Source: Rotaria socialis
Taxonomy: Eukaryota; Rotifera; Eurotatoria; Philodinida; Philodinidae
DNA: 64,000 nucleotides
Assembly: GCA_905331475.1 (NCBI GenBank)
Contig: CAJNYU010003169.1
Coordinates: 1 to 64,000 of the forward strand
Reading direction: 5' to 3'
The stretch's first letter is position 1, and each line of letters begins with the position of its first letter. Both the position numbers and the translations under genes were made by a program. Shown here in pieces: positions 35,869 through 49,040 of this stretch. The notes below the pieces were generated by a model. The model had not been told where the DNA came from and searched no databases. It saw only the letters and a program-made list of their open reading frames with translations.

Positions 35869-38165
35869 TCACCATCCAGCTGTTGCACGTTGATGATGAT
35901 CACGATCGACTGATACATTATGATCATCAATTATATATTTTGCTGTATGATTTCCGTAAATATCATTTAAATTTCCTGGACCTGTTTGTTGTTGATTTGC
36001 TGCTGCCGGCAATTGTGCATAGGAAAATGTTTGTCCAGGACCTGCCGCATATATATAAGATGCTTGGTCAAGTGTTGGCGTCGTAGCATAAGTCAATTCA
36101 TAATAGGATGGAGTGCCTCCCGATTGATTTTGGCTACCATGCATACCTCCATTTAATGCTGTCGTTATTGATTGATTTGGTAGTAATGTACTAAGTGTTT
36201 GTGGTGTTGTAGCCGTAGCTAATAATGTTGTTGTTGGTTGTTGTTGATAGTAGATAGGTTGAATACTGTAAAAATAAAAATGAAAGAAGCATTATCCAGA
36301 TGTGTACATATAGATAGATAGATATTTAACAGAAGACGATTTGTTTATCTGAACATGTCATCACTCTATGTTCATCGAATGAATACTTTCATCGAGTTTA
36401 TTTCATTGCTCAAGGGAGTTTACGGTTCTGTTTCTTTAAATTTAAGATTGATTTGATTTGTTTGCAGAAGGGAAGAGGATTCACTCTTCATATATATATA
36501 TATATATACAAAGAAGACGAACAAGAAAAAATAATAAATCGAAATGTACTCACCCATAAGTAGTTGGTAATGCGGCTGAATATGCCCCAGCAAGATGAAG
36601 TGGAATTAAACCTAAAACAATAATTCAGTTGAATTACGACGAAAACAATCAATCAATCAATCAAATTGATTTGTTCCAATAACAACAATCGAAGAATGAA
36701 ACGCTAAAGGCATACACATCACACATACACGCTCTTGTAGTTTGTTGTCATTTTATGTATATATATATATATTTCAATATTTATAAAGAATCGAATTTCG
36801 ATCGAAGAAAAAATAAGTAGAATTTTTGTTTTCAGCTGTGTGTATCGTCAACACCATATTTTGTTCTTGTGTGTGTCCAACTATCAAATGACTAAGATAG
36901 ATGAAAAACGAAAGCACTGAGAGCACACGAAAGCGAGCATAATATAGAGAAGAAAATGAGTAAGAGCACCATCACAACAACATCAATATCAAACACTTGA
37001 AAACACAGAAAAAAATATAAGAGATCCCATGCCACAATGGTCTGGGTATGGTTGTTATCGTTTCGTTAGTTTTTTTTGCAAAAGTTAATTTGATGTATTA
37101 GGTTAAGTTCAATAAAAACCACAATATAAATGTAATCAACAAAAAAAAAATAAAGAAAACATCAAGTAACTGGCACAAACTACAGCGTCATCCAGAGCAT
37201 CCACTTACGGTCGTTATAGTTTTCTCACGCTGCTTGTACTACAATTAATGAGGAGAGGAGAGTTTGGTAAGTTATGCATAGATATACATGTGTGTATGAT
37301 TTATATTATATATATAGATAGATAGATGAAATATTTAAACAATGAAATAATATGAACAAACAAAGAATTTTTCTTTTTTTAGATCCTTACCAGCTGGTGT
37401 TGGGATAACACGTGGCTTAGCACCAAGATACGCTAAATTAACATTTGCTTTGCGACCATCAATAACAGGATTGGCTTCTCTTGTCGCTAAATTAGCGGCT
37501 TCTTGAGTGTTCATTGTCACCTTGAAATAATAGAAGAAAAAAAAACATTTTTCATTATTTGCTGTGAATCTTACTAATTCACATAATTAAAAATTGTTCA
37601 AACAAAGAAATCAGAAGAGACTCTCGACTTTGTTCCTAAATTTTCTTGCCCTTCATGTTAATTAAATATTTGAAAAACATGAGAATATTCATATTAGCTG
37701 TATTATACACGATTAGACTTCTGTTCTGATTGATGGCATGCAAAAGATAAGAAAAAACGATTATCTTTCAAGGCAGAAAAATCCCATCTGTGTGTTTGCA
37801 CACGCGCAAGCCGACAATCATCATCATTATCATCATCAGCGTTTCTCAAAATGAATGCATATCAATCGCTCTTCTTTCTAGATTACTCACAAATCCATAA
37901 CCACGTGATTTGCCTGTTTGTCGATCAGTAATAACCTGAATAAAATATTAAAAAAATTTCATTCTTCCAAACAAGACAAAAATACATACTACTGCTTCTT
38001 CAATTTCACCAAAACGTTCAAAAAATTTCCGTAATGTTTCATCAGTTGTGTGATATGGTAAACCACCAACGAAAATTTCTAATTAAATTCAATAGATAAG
38101 ATTTTTCTAATGAATAAATTTTGATTCTTACTTGTAAATGTTGTATCTTTATGCAATAATGACAT
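35869..38165 (-). CDS. RBM24: RBM24/RBM38-like single-RRM RNA-binding protein
   Basis: Six exons, complement(join(35869..36265,36554..36611,37391..37520,37891..37935,37990..38078,38132..38165)), 250 aa. RBM24/38 (SUP-12 in nematodes) bind GU-rich RNA through one RRM and control splicing and mRNA stability, notably in muscle. RNP2 is KIFVGGL (12-18) and RNP1 is KSRGYGFV (50-57). They are followed by the family block [18 protein letters not shown], then [14 protein letters not shown] and a long Gln/Ala/Thr/Tyr-rich low-complexity tail ([20 protein letters not shown]). The start codon gives [20 protein letters not shown], with the RRM beginning almost at once as in the family. Introns range from 53 to 779 bp. 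RBM24 versus RBM38 cannot be separated; an invertebrate would normally have one ancestor-like gene. Confidence 0.9.
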
Positions 38166-39364
38166 CGATGTAAATACTTGAATAAAATAAAAAAAAGATC
38201 TCGGAGTTTTATTTTTATGTTCTTTCTTGTATGAAATATGTCAACAAAACTGTGCCACTCTCTTCTACTCGTTTCTCTCTCTTCGTCTCTTTTAAAAAGC
38301 CATACAGAATGAAGATGAAGAACAGAATAAAGTAAAAACGGGGATATCGACTAATTCATCACTAGAGAATCTATATGTGATATGAGAGATGAGAAAAAAA
38401 TGTGCTCCATCACCGGAAGGAACCAATCATTAGCATACGAACGTTCTGGGAAAAAAACGAGAAGAAGATATTGTTGTACAGTTATCTCTTTCTCTTTCGT
38501 CTTCTTGTCTTTTCCTTATTCTTCCGACTCGTTTGTACGTGTTCATGATGTATTAAATAGAAACAAACAATATATTTTTCTATTCCTTGGCGAATCAGAA
38601 TGTCTTGGCCGTCTTTATTTCCATATATCTCGACGCGTATCTGGCTAGAAACAGCAGGAGGGATAGAAATTGATGATATGGAAGGAAGGAAAACGACCTT
38701 TTGCGATTCAACGCCCTCCAACTGTTTGTTCTTTTATTTGTACACATGCGATATATACATGAATCAATATACATGCCGAAAGTCAGCGAAATATTACACC
38801 GACGAGTAAAATTGGAAGATAAAATAAACATAATGATTTATAGAATGAAAATTTAGTAAATATCACTATGAAGGTTTCATTCGAACTACTCGAGTGGAAG
38901 TTTGTTTTCCTGTTATATTTATTCGAATAATGTAGAAATTGATTAAATGCGAAAATGTTATTCCTTCAATTTGTTACTGAATCATGTGTATACAACAAGC
39001 AGATACAGACTGCCTTGGGCTCTTTTTATCATTCGAGATATAAAGATATGATAAAAGATACGGATTAATAAATAAAATATCTACAGAAGTTTACATTACA
39101 TTGAACTGACTGATGTTTTCTTTAATGAGATAAGACAAATAACACGATCATATTTGTTTATTACATAATTAAGAACATAACATTATGACTTTGTTGAAGC
39201 ATTAATATTTACCATGTGCTATTTCGTACTCTACTACGTATTTGTTATGATTTCTGCTTGAGTGGAAATGCGCATATCATTATTTTATTCATAAAATAAA
39301 ATTTAGGAAAATAGAATTATTTCAAATGAATGTTCGTTGAATCTGTTTTTTTTTCTTCTTCCAA
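38166..39364. other. Intergenic, no gene seen
   Basis: 5' flank of the RBM24/38-like gene and 3' flank of the unidentified gene to the right. Open frames at 38.4-38.8 kb on both strands overlap one another and lack family or splice support. Confidence 0.5.
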
Positions 39365-40706
39365 TTATCGACGAGATGGAGTACCATACGGTTTCCATAT
39401 TGGATGAGCTACTGTATAGTTTTGTCTTGATTCCATTTGTCGGAATGGATTTGTTGCAGGATGAATTTTATTTGGTAATCCTGCATAGAGATTTGACTCT
39501 TCACGATATGGTTGATACTAAATAAACGCAAAAACGCACTGAATGAGATCAGTGATGAAATAAAAAGAAAAAACTTACTGGATAACGACCTGGCCGAGGT
39601 GGAACATATAAAATACTATCATCATTAGATAGGGGATAATCAATTTTAAAACGATCCGGATATTCATCGAGAAATCGAGACCATTGCAAACTGGTGCGTC
39701 TAATGTGAACGAAAAGGCGCAACACAATTTTACGGTGTAAGAAAAATAAAAATCTAATTTACGTCGTATGATTTGGAACAGTGAACGGACGGACTCGATT
39801 CAATGCTTCCTAAATAAACAAACTGTTTTCGAATCATTCGAACAGTTGATGAACAACATACTATGAAATCGGGTTCATCCTGTTGAAATAGATATTGCTT
39901 GTATGTATCATATTCTTTTGGTGTAGTTTGAATTGAATCGCAATCAATATTTATGAACGGTGAATCATAAAAACTGCGATGCTTTGCAGCATAATTATCA
40001 GATGCTTTCGGCCAATTGTTCGCATATATCGAAGTATAAATTGGTGTTGTATATTCTAAATTCGATTTTGAACGAATCGGACGACTAAAAATCCATTTAA
40101 TAATTTATTCGAACTTTTGAAATCGAACTCAATTCGTGTTTATTAAGGCTGAAAGAAGTACTCACCCTCGCCCATCAAAATTAGACGGTTCGAGGCAATT
40201 TATCACTGAAATACATCCGTCCAAGAGCGAATATATTTTGATCAAGATGATCTCTAGATGTAAACCCTATGCTGATTATTTCGTACTGATCTATTTTCTA
40301 ATGTACTAAATTGAAAATGCTTGAGTTTGAACTTATGTTAATTTTTCTTCATCGATGAACAAAGTTCAATCAATTCTTTGACTGAAATGTACTTGGCTAG
40401 AATAAAATATAGGTACATATGCCCAGTCACATCCCGTTGTCTGCACCCCTTACTATGGATAATCTGTAACTTTTGCATAGAACACAATTGTCATAGCAAT
40501 GTACCTAACAAATCAAACATAACTTTTTATCTTACAACAAAAAAAATATAAATCTCTTTGAGTACATTTTGATTTTTCGCATGAGCGACGTGTTTCAATA
40601 GAAGTAGCAAGAATACTAACCGTGCGATATATGTCGGAAGGTAAGGCGCTGGCAGAAGACGACCTAATTCATTGGCTGCATCGGGTATTCCAAATTGTGC
40701 CATGTT
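39365..40706 (-). CDS. Unidentified Pro/Tyr-rich protein, 5' exon uncertain
   Basis: Five 3' exons join in phase: complement(join(39365..39517,39579..39699,39763..39809,39862..40084,40166..40205)), about 194 residues. Content: FDGRGRPIRSKSNLEYTTPI, YANNWPKASDNYAAKHRSFY, LQWSRFLDEYPDRFKIDYPL, VPPRPGRYPYQPYREESNLY, and a C-terminus WKPYGTPSRR. It is rich in Pro, Tyr, Arg and Asn with no helices or known domain; extended proteins of this type are often microtubule-inner or sperm/ciliary proteins, but I do not recognise it. A likely first exon reads MAQFGIPDAANELGRLLPAP with start about 40706 and a good donor (CACG|GTTAGT at 40620). Its phase (2) does not fit the 40166-40205 exon (needs 1), so there is a missed exon, a weaker donor, or a one-base error. 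Confidence 0.55.
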
Positions 40707-41264
40707 ACAAAACAAATCTGTTTTCTTGTTGTTTGAGAAAAAACATACAACACTTTTTCTTCTTCTTTTACTTTGACAAGGCTGATGTAAATGCTTTTTT
40801 CTTTGTTAACATCCCCTTAAACTATTTCACTGTAAACCATTTAAAAGGAACATGTGCAATCATGATGAAAAAAAGAACGTCGATATTATTTTTTTTTCGC
40901 TTTTTTTTCTATAGTTTCTTGAAAAAAAAATTAATGTTACATATTGAACAGAAAAAAAGAGAGAACATCTTGAACTACACCGATACGTTCTATAATATAA
41001 GGTTAAAACAGACAACACATAGAGAAAAAGAAAAAGACAAACTTTTGTCATCCATCGAAAAGTTAACCGCATAAAAGCGAACAATTGTTTTCTTTTTTTT
41101 TTCAATAATATATTCGTGGCCAAAGAGAAAATATATCTAACGAACGACGCTGAAGAAAAATAATGTGTTTAGATACCTTTTTTTCTTTTCTTTGTTTATA
41201 CATAATGAAGATTTTATATACAGACATGATGAACAAAAAAAGAAACTATGTTTTCCCCTAGAAT

Positions 41265-44200
41265 TCAAGATGATCCTGTTGCTCCGTAGTTCATTAATTC
41301 AGTAAAAGCTCTTTCGAATGCTTGATGTAATTCGGAATAACTAACAATCATAACGTTTTGTTCATCACGCGATGTAAGACAGATTTTATCATGTGAACCA
41401 GCATCAAACTAGAAACAAGCAAATAAATAAATAAAAGCAAACTTTTCTACTGAAAACTCTTTATATACTTTGTTTAGACATTGAACAACATGTGCCATAT
41501 CAACAATCGGTTCACCCTCGAAGCCAATCGAATGAAATACAAAATCACGAAACAATTTTAGAATATAACGATCACCTGTTTCTGACCAAGCTTGATTCAT
41601 CGAATGTCTAAAAAAAGGGAGTTTCGGTATTTTTTTTTTCGATTTGGAAAAAATAATTTTTCTTACTCGGGTCGTTCAAGAAGTGTATTGAGTTTAGAAA
41701 TCAGTCGAAATAAACGACCACAATCGAGTTCCTAAAAAATATAAAACGTCTTGCAATTACGTTCTATTACAAAAATAGTGAAGAAACCGAATAGAATATT
41801 CAACCGATTTATTTCGATCAAGGAAATATCCATGCCTTTTTAATATTTATTCACCATGTAAAATATCGGATAGACTATTTATCACTATCAATAACTTTCC
41901 CGATGAGGACACATTCCACATGTAGCAACTGTCTTACATTTCATAATCATATAAAAAGTCGCTTATTAGTTCTTTGATTCCTATGCAACATAACTTACTT
42001 TTGCTAATTCATTTTCAAGTATATCACCGCGCACATGCAAATTATCGATATATGCATAAAATCGTGCACCAATCATAGGCATACAATCATTAATATTCTT
42101 CGGTTTCAATGTATTTGAAGGTAACAAGAAATGTCTATAGAAAAACAAAAGTATGCGTTAATACAAAGAAAAAAAAAATCAATTTACAGTATAAGATTTT
42201 TAAGATCATGTGAATAACTTCTTTGAACAATTTCCAATGATGTTTGCAAATGTTCCTTCTGTGCGCCTACAATGGAATTACATGCTAACATTAATATTAA
42301 ACGGCCAAAATCTTGTAGATCATTTTGCTAAACGAGACGAAAATAAATCAAGTATATAAATTTATTATTGATTTACTATATGCTGTTGAATAGTTCCATT
42401 TATATTTCCTTCGAGTATATCAGCGATGCCGACACCACTTAACCATAATCTATAAAAACTAAACTTCTCTTTGAACCTATTAAAATACAATTCTATGCCT
42501 TGATTTTGCACGGCCTGTTTTTGAATCGCCATCAACAAGTATTCTTGATAAATGTAAACAACGACACGAAAGTAATGCTGCATGCAATGTTCGAATCAAT
42601 GATGATATCTGTACAACATATTCCCAAATAAGTGTTTCAGCTAAGAGACCCGTTTGATTAGTTCCTAGAAAATGTAATCCTGATAAAATTAGAAAAAAAG
42701 AATAGCTACTTAAAAAACTACCTTTTCCAGCACTAAACGGGCGATCTTCACCAGATATATTATATGGATTTGACCACCCTTTTAATAGGCTATTATTCGC
42801 ACTAAAATGGCGCTTTTGTAATGTTTCAGAACAGGGTATGAAGTCATAGACAAAAACCGTAGCTAGAAGTTCAAAAACAAAAAGATTCTTTTAATAGACA
42901 GGAAAAAAAAGTAAATACAAGGTTGATCATCGTTAAAGTCTTTTGTTAGAAAAACTTCACGTAATTGGACAATATTAGCGTGAATGATTTTTTTCCATGC
43001 TTCAACAACTTCATATAAACGAACTGTTGGTAATTTACAACCTTTATTCCAAAAATAAATAAATAAATCATATTTCATAAGACAAGAAAAGAAAAGAAAA
43101 ATATTTGTTGTACCCATTATTCGTTTTAAATAGCATGCAGCATTGGTTCGCATATGTGTTGCTTTATAGCTTAGTGTTTGATAACGAAAAGTTCGTGATT
43201 TATGTGGAACATTTGCTTGACTACTATCAAGCGGCATTAAATTATAATAATCACCTACTCGTTCGGGCATAGCTAAATATTAAAATAGAATAGAGATTTG
43301 CTTTTTGATTCAATATGGTCTTACCTGCAGCTACATCGAGATTGGCACATGCAGTTAACATTTGATTACGTCTGAACAGTTCAGCTCTATAACAAAAAAG
43401 AAAATGTTATTTATTTAGAAAGAAAAATATTTCGCTTGGTTCTACCTTAATTCATCAGTCATAAAATATGCATAATCAGGTCGAGCTTGTCGAACCGATG
43501 ACATATCAGGTGGAACTGTACGTTCTTTTTCTTCATGATTCGAACCACTGATTAAGAGATCATCATCAGTTAACTGCTGCATCTATATAAAAAAAAATGA
43601 ATATATGTTTTTATGTTGGAGATTCTATTAATATTCTTGAGGATCTTAAATCTAGCTTTCTGTATTCACTGGAACAATCAATGGGATATCTCTCCGATGA
43701 TTTCTACTAACTGTTACGAGATCTGCCACTTTTACCAGCCGAATGATTATAGAAACACGAGTAAATGAATAAGAACAAAAAGTTATTCTCTTCAAGTCTT
43801 CATTCCATAAAATAGCTAAACAAAATCTTACACTGTAGGGTGCTGCTTGAGAATAACCGTAGAAATCTAAATTATTATCGGGAGATATCCTTGAAGTACT
43901 ATCCAAAGCAGCTGCATCGACTAGAAGAAAATAAAAACAATAGAAAATAAAATTGATAGACAAAGTTTTGAAGAAAAAAACAAAGATAAATTCATGCGAG
44001 AAAAGGAAAACATGCGCAATGGCTTATTTGTTTTTTTTTGTATGCAGCAGATCATACTTGTCATTTGTAAGCTTTTGCGTACTGAAACATGCAGAAGCAA
44101 AACAGTGTGCATTCACAACAAGAAATCATCTGCAATTAGAAATAGTTAGTTTGCGTTGTAGATACTCACCATGACTTGAAACTGGTCCAAGACTACTGAA

Positions 44201-45278
44201 TGGTCCACTAACGCCAAGATGTGCTAAACGTGATGTGCCCAAAAGATTATTAGGCTAAAAAAACGAAAACATGACATAATTTGATTGTTTTTCGTCTCTA
44301 GAACGTAAACAATGTTATAAAGCTTTTATTGTGTTATTTTCAGCGTAAGTTTTGTTAAAATCACAATATTCTAGTATCATACCAAACGAAAAATCGCATC
44401 ATAAAATGACCAATACCGAAATCTTTTGGCAATAAAAAATCCTAGTATACCATATATTGCTTTTGTTTGCATCCATCGATAAATCCTAACATAGACTATG
44501 TACCGAACCTGTAGGATCTATCGGTTTCCGCCCGTGCACATAGCAGAAACTTTTGTCTACATAAAAACCCTTCAATGTAGAAAATGAGTAAATAAAGCGT
44601 TGAATCTCGTGTGAAAATTGCCCGATTGATTTCTCGAAAGAGAACGATGCAACCGCTTTTTTTAAAGATGTAGAAAAAATTGAACACACAAACTCTCAAG
44701 TCTTTATTGCGTAACTATCAAGTGTGAAGTCTATCAATATTTTTATATTGTATTATTTTAATTACTCACTATTCTTGTGTGTTTTTACTCTAAATAAATA
44801 TCATTGAAAAAAAAAGATTCTACTATTGGAATAAAGAAAGCCTTTGATTCTAGCGGTAGATTCTATTATCTACTAATTTTAATATGACTTCATAATATTG
44901 TTTTTTTCTCTGTAAGCATATCCTATGACTACAGTAACTGTTTTAAATCAATAACGTAAAATTTTGATTATTCTCACATGTGAATACTTGCTCTGTACTG
45001 AATGTGAATGCAAATCAGTTAAGTAAGCACTAGAATTATTGTTATTAGGACCGCCAACAGGGTTAGTCAATGGTCCGTCACGTGCCATTATTGATGGTTG
45101 AGAATAACTTGAGTTATTATAGAAAACTGGTGGATTGCGTGGTGGTGTCATAAATGTTCTTCCCTGAAACATAAATTTTACTTCAAAAGTTACACATAAT
45201 TAATGTATTTGGTTTTTTTACTTGTTGAAATGGTGCGACTCCATACGGATCTCCATCTAATGCGCCATTTGAAAGCAT
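41265..45278 (-). CDS. PAN3: PAN3, regulatory subunit of the PAN2-PAN3 deadenylase
   Basis: Sixteen exons, complement(join(41265..41408,41469..41607,41667..41731,41999..42134,42188..42327,42377..42449,42499..42664,42722..42862,42919..43041,43114..43272,43325..43386,43446..43582,43832..43920,44170..44254,44978..45163,45222..45278)), 633 aa. PAN3 dimerises, binds poly(A)-binding protein and recruits the PAN2 nuclease for mRNA tail trimming in the cytoplasm. Residues 1-200 are disordered and Asn/Ser/Pro-rich (a PAM2-like role is possible). From ~207 (MPERVGDYY) comes the pseudokinase: [70 protein letters not shown]. Then the coiled coil and C-terminal knob: [68 protein letters not shown]. The intron 42450-42498 needs a GC donor to hold frame. 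No N-terminal CCCH zinc finger is encoded from this start. Confidence 0.93.
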
Positions 45279-48200
45279 GTTCTATTTATACTCTTTTTGT
45301 GGTTTATAGATAAATTTATTTATACGGCTTTTTCAATTCTATCTATCGTTTGTACATTCGTCACCGGTGGTACGGAACCTCAGCCGACAAAACAGGAGCA
45401 AATAAGCGAAACAATAGCGAATGACGTATGATTGGTCCTCTGGTTTTTTGTCAAGTCTAAAAATAATTTTGATATTAATAGATAGAAACAAATATTTTCT
45501 ATTGAACTATGATCTTAGTTTTAGCCAAAATAACAGACTTCGTAAAATAGAGGGCGCTACCTTTCAACAGGATATCAGAGATGGAGTCAGCTGGCAAATT
45601 TTTTGTCAGTCGACTTCACCTGTTGTTTACAGTAGTAAGCGTTCTACTAAATATGGTTTATTGTATAGATACACATATATATGATTAAATTCTGCGAATC
45701 GCGCGGGTGATATTTTTTGCATGATTAGGATATGGATTGTTTTCGACAACGACAACAAAGAAAGATACGATAATTCTGAAATTCATTCTTACGTTGCTCG
45801 TGATGAATTCAGTCATTTGTCAATCCTACCTCTGGCAATAAAAAAAAGATAAGTTTAATCTTATCAATTGGCAACTTCCACAGTCAGGAGTCGTAATACT
45901 TGCATTTTACCATAGTCTATTATTTTAGTGTTATACTACAGCATGTGGTCCAACTGACATCATCTGATAACATAAAGTTTTATTTTTATTGTCATGCTGG
46001 AGGATGCACTATTTTAACGATTATACACGGTTTGAATTTTATGGTGTTTAAATTTAGTCACGTTTACAGTTCTGCATGAAGAATTGAATTATAGTAAAAA
46101 AATTCTGTATATTTTCTGCTTCGAGAATTAATATCTAAGAATAGTGGTTCAAACCGACTGGCTTTTATGTTTTTAATAGATAAAACGAATTAGTTGACGA
46201 AGACATTAAAAAGTATAAATATTAACTAGTGGAAAAAAGCATTTTTTCAAACATGTTTGCTGAATAATTAATTCTTGAAGGAGCCAGAAAAAATATCTTA
46301 CCTGAAAACAGATCACTGACTGTTTCTTCTGCAAGATTAACCATTTGATTTTATGATGATTTTTAGGTAAAATTTCAAAACAAAATTGATACAATAAATG
46401 AATAGAAGAAGTTGTTTGCCATCAGCGTTAAATAGTCTGTAAAAATTATAGTATTTCTAATTCTATTGAATCCATAAAAGAATCGAGTATTTCATTATGG
46501 TGCAATGTTTTCAAAATAATCATAAGAATTTCATCAAGTAAATCCGTCAATTGAATAAATGAATATTCCGTGTTTATCTTCATCTATGACTATTTCTACT
46601 TTGATTATATATATGTATATATATATATTCTGAACTCTTCTGCTTGACCGATGCCGTCTGTAGCAACAATGGCGTTTGTTTAGACAGCCCGTCAGAACAA
46701 TGCACGACTGGCTCTTTAAGATTTTCACGAGAATAAAATAAATTTCGGTTATTGTCTTGAAATCAAATGTCAAAATAATTCGTATACTAGTTTTAAAGGG
46801 CGTATGGATTGGTATAGCTACTTCCGTGTAATTATTAGATCATAGAAACCGGTTGAAAAGTATCTTACACGTGTTAATTGTAATCTATCACTTATATTAC
46901 ATGATGTTTATTTACGGTGAACTTCCATTTAAAAGAATATTGTTCGGTGTTTTTATAATCAAACGCGATCTTCAAAATACAATATTATTGTTTCTATCAT
47001 CCCTGCACACTCTCAAGGAATAGCTGTTGATCACTACTATGCAGTTACCTTTTTAGTTACGGGATAATATAGTGACCACTTTCTACTCCTTTTCTCATTC
47101 TATAGATCGTCTATTTGAAAGTAGAAACCATAGGTCTTCTGTTTCTAATTCGAGTATCTACGTAATGATGTTATATAGCAAGATAAACTGAAAAGTATTA
47201 GTTACAATTCGTCTGCATTACCATTACTCTGACTAACGGGAGAGCATACGATCTGGCTCGATATCTTTTAGAACAATGAAACATGATCAGTGTATGTCAG
47301 TAGACAGTTCAAATCACAGAAGTAAGTCATGAGCACAGTGAAATCAATTCTATATCATGTTAGATAATTATTACATACAAAGATATTCTTGTCGTCGCTT
47401 TATAGGAAATGATTTCACCACATTTTTTGTCTCTTCTCAAACGATACTATGTTGTTTCGGTTCGCATTTTTCATTTTGATCACCTACATAAACTCGATTC
47501 AGCAATGATACTCGAATATTTATACTGGCAAATCATATGTCTAATAAGTCACTCTAGGCGTGCAATGACAAATCATTTTTGTATTTACCTTGGTATGCTA
47601 GATATTTTTAAGCCTTATTCATTTCTATTTGCTTGGAGGTTTTTAACTCGATGTTTTTTCGTTTCTGCCCGACTCATGATTAACTAACGTTCTTTTTTAT
47701 CTATGTGCATAGTCTGCCGAAGAAAAAACCTCGCCAGCGTAGTCGTTCGTACTCTTTTCTTTGCGAATTTAACCAAAAACGGTCGGAAGTAAAAGAAACA
47801 GGCAATGTCTTGATTTTTTTCAGTAACTAGTCAAACAAGAAACTTGAATATCGCTTGCGAGTAAGATTTCGCTCAGTTTTCTTTTTTATGTTTTAAAAAT
47901 AAGTTTTCGAGTATATACACCCGTAATTATAATTTGGTTGTCCTTTTGTTTATGACTACAGGTTTTTATAGTCGAAGTAGCAAATATTCATAAAAAAATC
48001 TATGTTTATTTATGAAAAACTCAAGAGTACTCATAATTACACTATACAACTGCACTCAAAATATTCTTACGTAAACGCTTATTTTATTCGAAGTTGAGTC
48101 ATAACTTGATAGTAGACGCAGAAGTTGCACTCTGTGTAACTTATACAATCGTTATAGTTGCCAGAAAAAAAATGAATATTCTACACCGACAGATGATTCG

Positions 48201-49040
48201 TACGAATGATTCAACTAGAATGTTTACTTGTCAGTAATTTTATATGAATCAAAGTGTGCGTGTACAACATCTGTCGAAGGTTTTATTGAATTTTCTTTAG
48301 CATATCGACATTGACATCCTTTCATGACCTAGATCTTGTTGTATTCAAAATGAGCTTATAGTTCCTGTTTCTCAAGAAGAATAAATAGAACAATTTTTAA
48401 GGCTATTGACCTTGATGACGCAATAGTTTATTACAATAGAGAATAAAAGCACTATATGTATCTATCGGTATAAGCTCTTTCTTCAACGGGGAACCTTGGT
48501 AGAACATGGCATTTTTTAAATTAAACTTCTATAGATTCCATGCAGAAATTGTCGTGTGCCCTGTTGATAGTATGGTGAATCATCGACCTTCTTACATGAA
48601 TGTGTAAGAACTCTTGAAAAAAACTGCCTGAACATGTGTTAGTGGGTCGATGAGCCATGGGGTTGAATGTACATAAGCGAAAAAGACGTATTTGTCTATA
48701 TAGATTTTTTCCTGAAGCCGTAAATTAATGTAAGTGATATAATTGATTTTTATCTTGGTAGAACTTCTAGTTGTTTTAGAAAAGACGCTATATAATACAT
48801 CATTCATTCTCAAATGCAAACATAATATATTTAAAAACGATCGGGAAAATAATACCGTCATTTTGATTAGTGGAAAAATGTTTGTTAAATAAAATGAGAA
48901 TGATAAGAAGATACAAAAGCGCAAGTTTTTAAGGAATGACATACATAAAGGAATAAATGTTACGGAAGATACTGTTTAATACACCAAGCACAATAATAAT
49001 AATTATGAGAAAAGTGTGTTGCTTTAGAATATATCTTTAT
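45279..49040. other. 3.8 kb intergenic region, no gene seen
   Basis: AT-rich. Open frames at 45.4, 46.2, 46.5, 47.4 and 48.6 kb are short, unsupported by splice sites and of biased Phe/Ile/Ser/Lys composition. A TATATG-type microsatellite is near 46605-46627. The left end is the PAN3 5' flank. Confidence 0.5.

Noticed and set aside
38382-38831. Overlapping open frames on both strands upstream of RBM24/38
   Set aside because: Mutually overlapping, low-complexity Arg/Ser/Phe content, no splice or domain support.
40622-41074. 150-codon plus-strand frame
   Set aside because: Antisense to the putative first exon of the 39-40 kb gene at its start and Phe/Lys-rich afterwards; no family signal.
42365-42583. 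72-codon continuous minus frame across the PAN3 intron
   Set aside because: Its upstream half is out of frame with PAN3 (the other frame reads [19 protein letters not shown]), so it is a shadow that merely reads through the intron.
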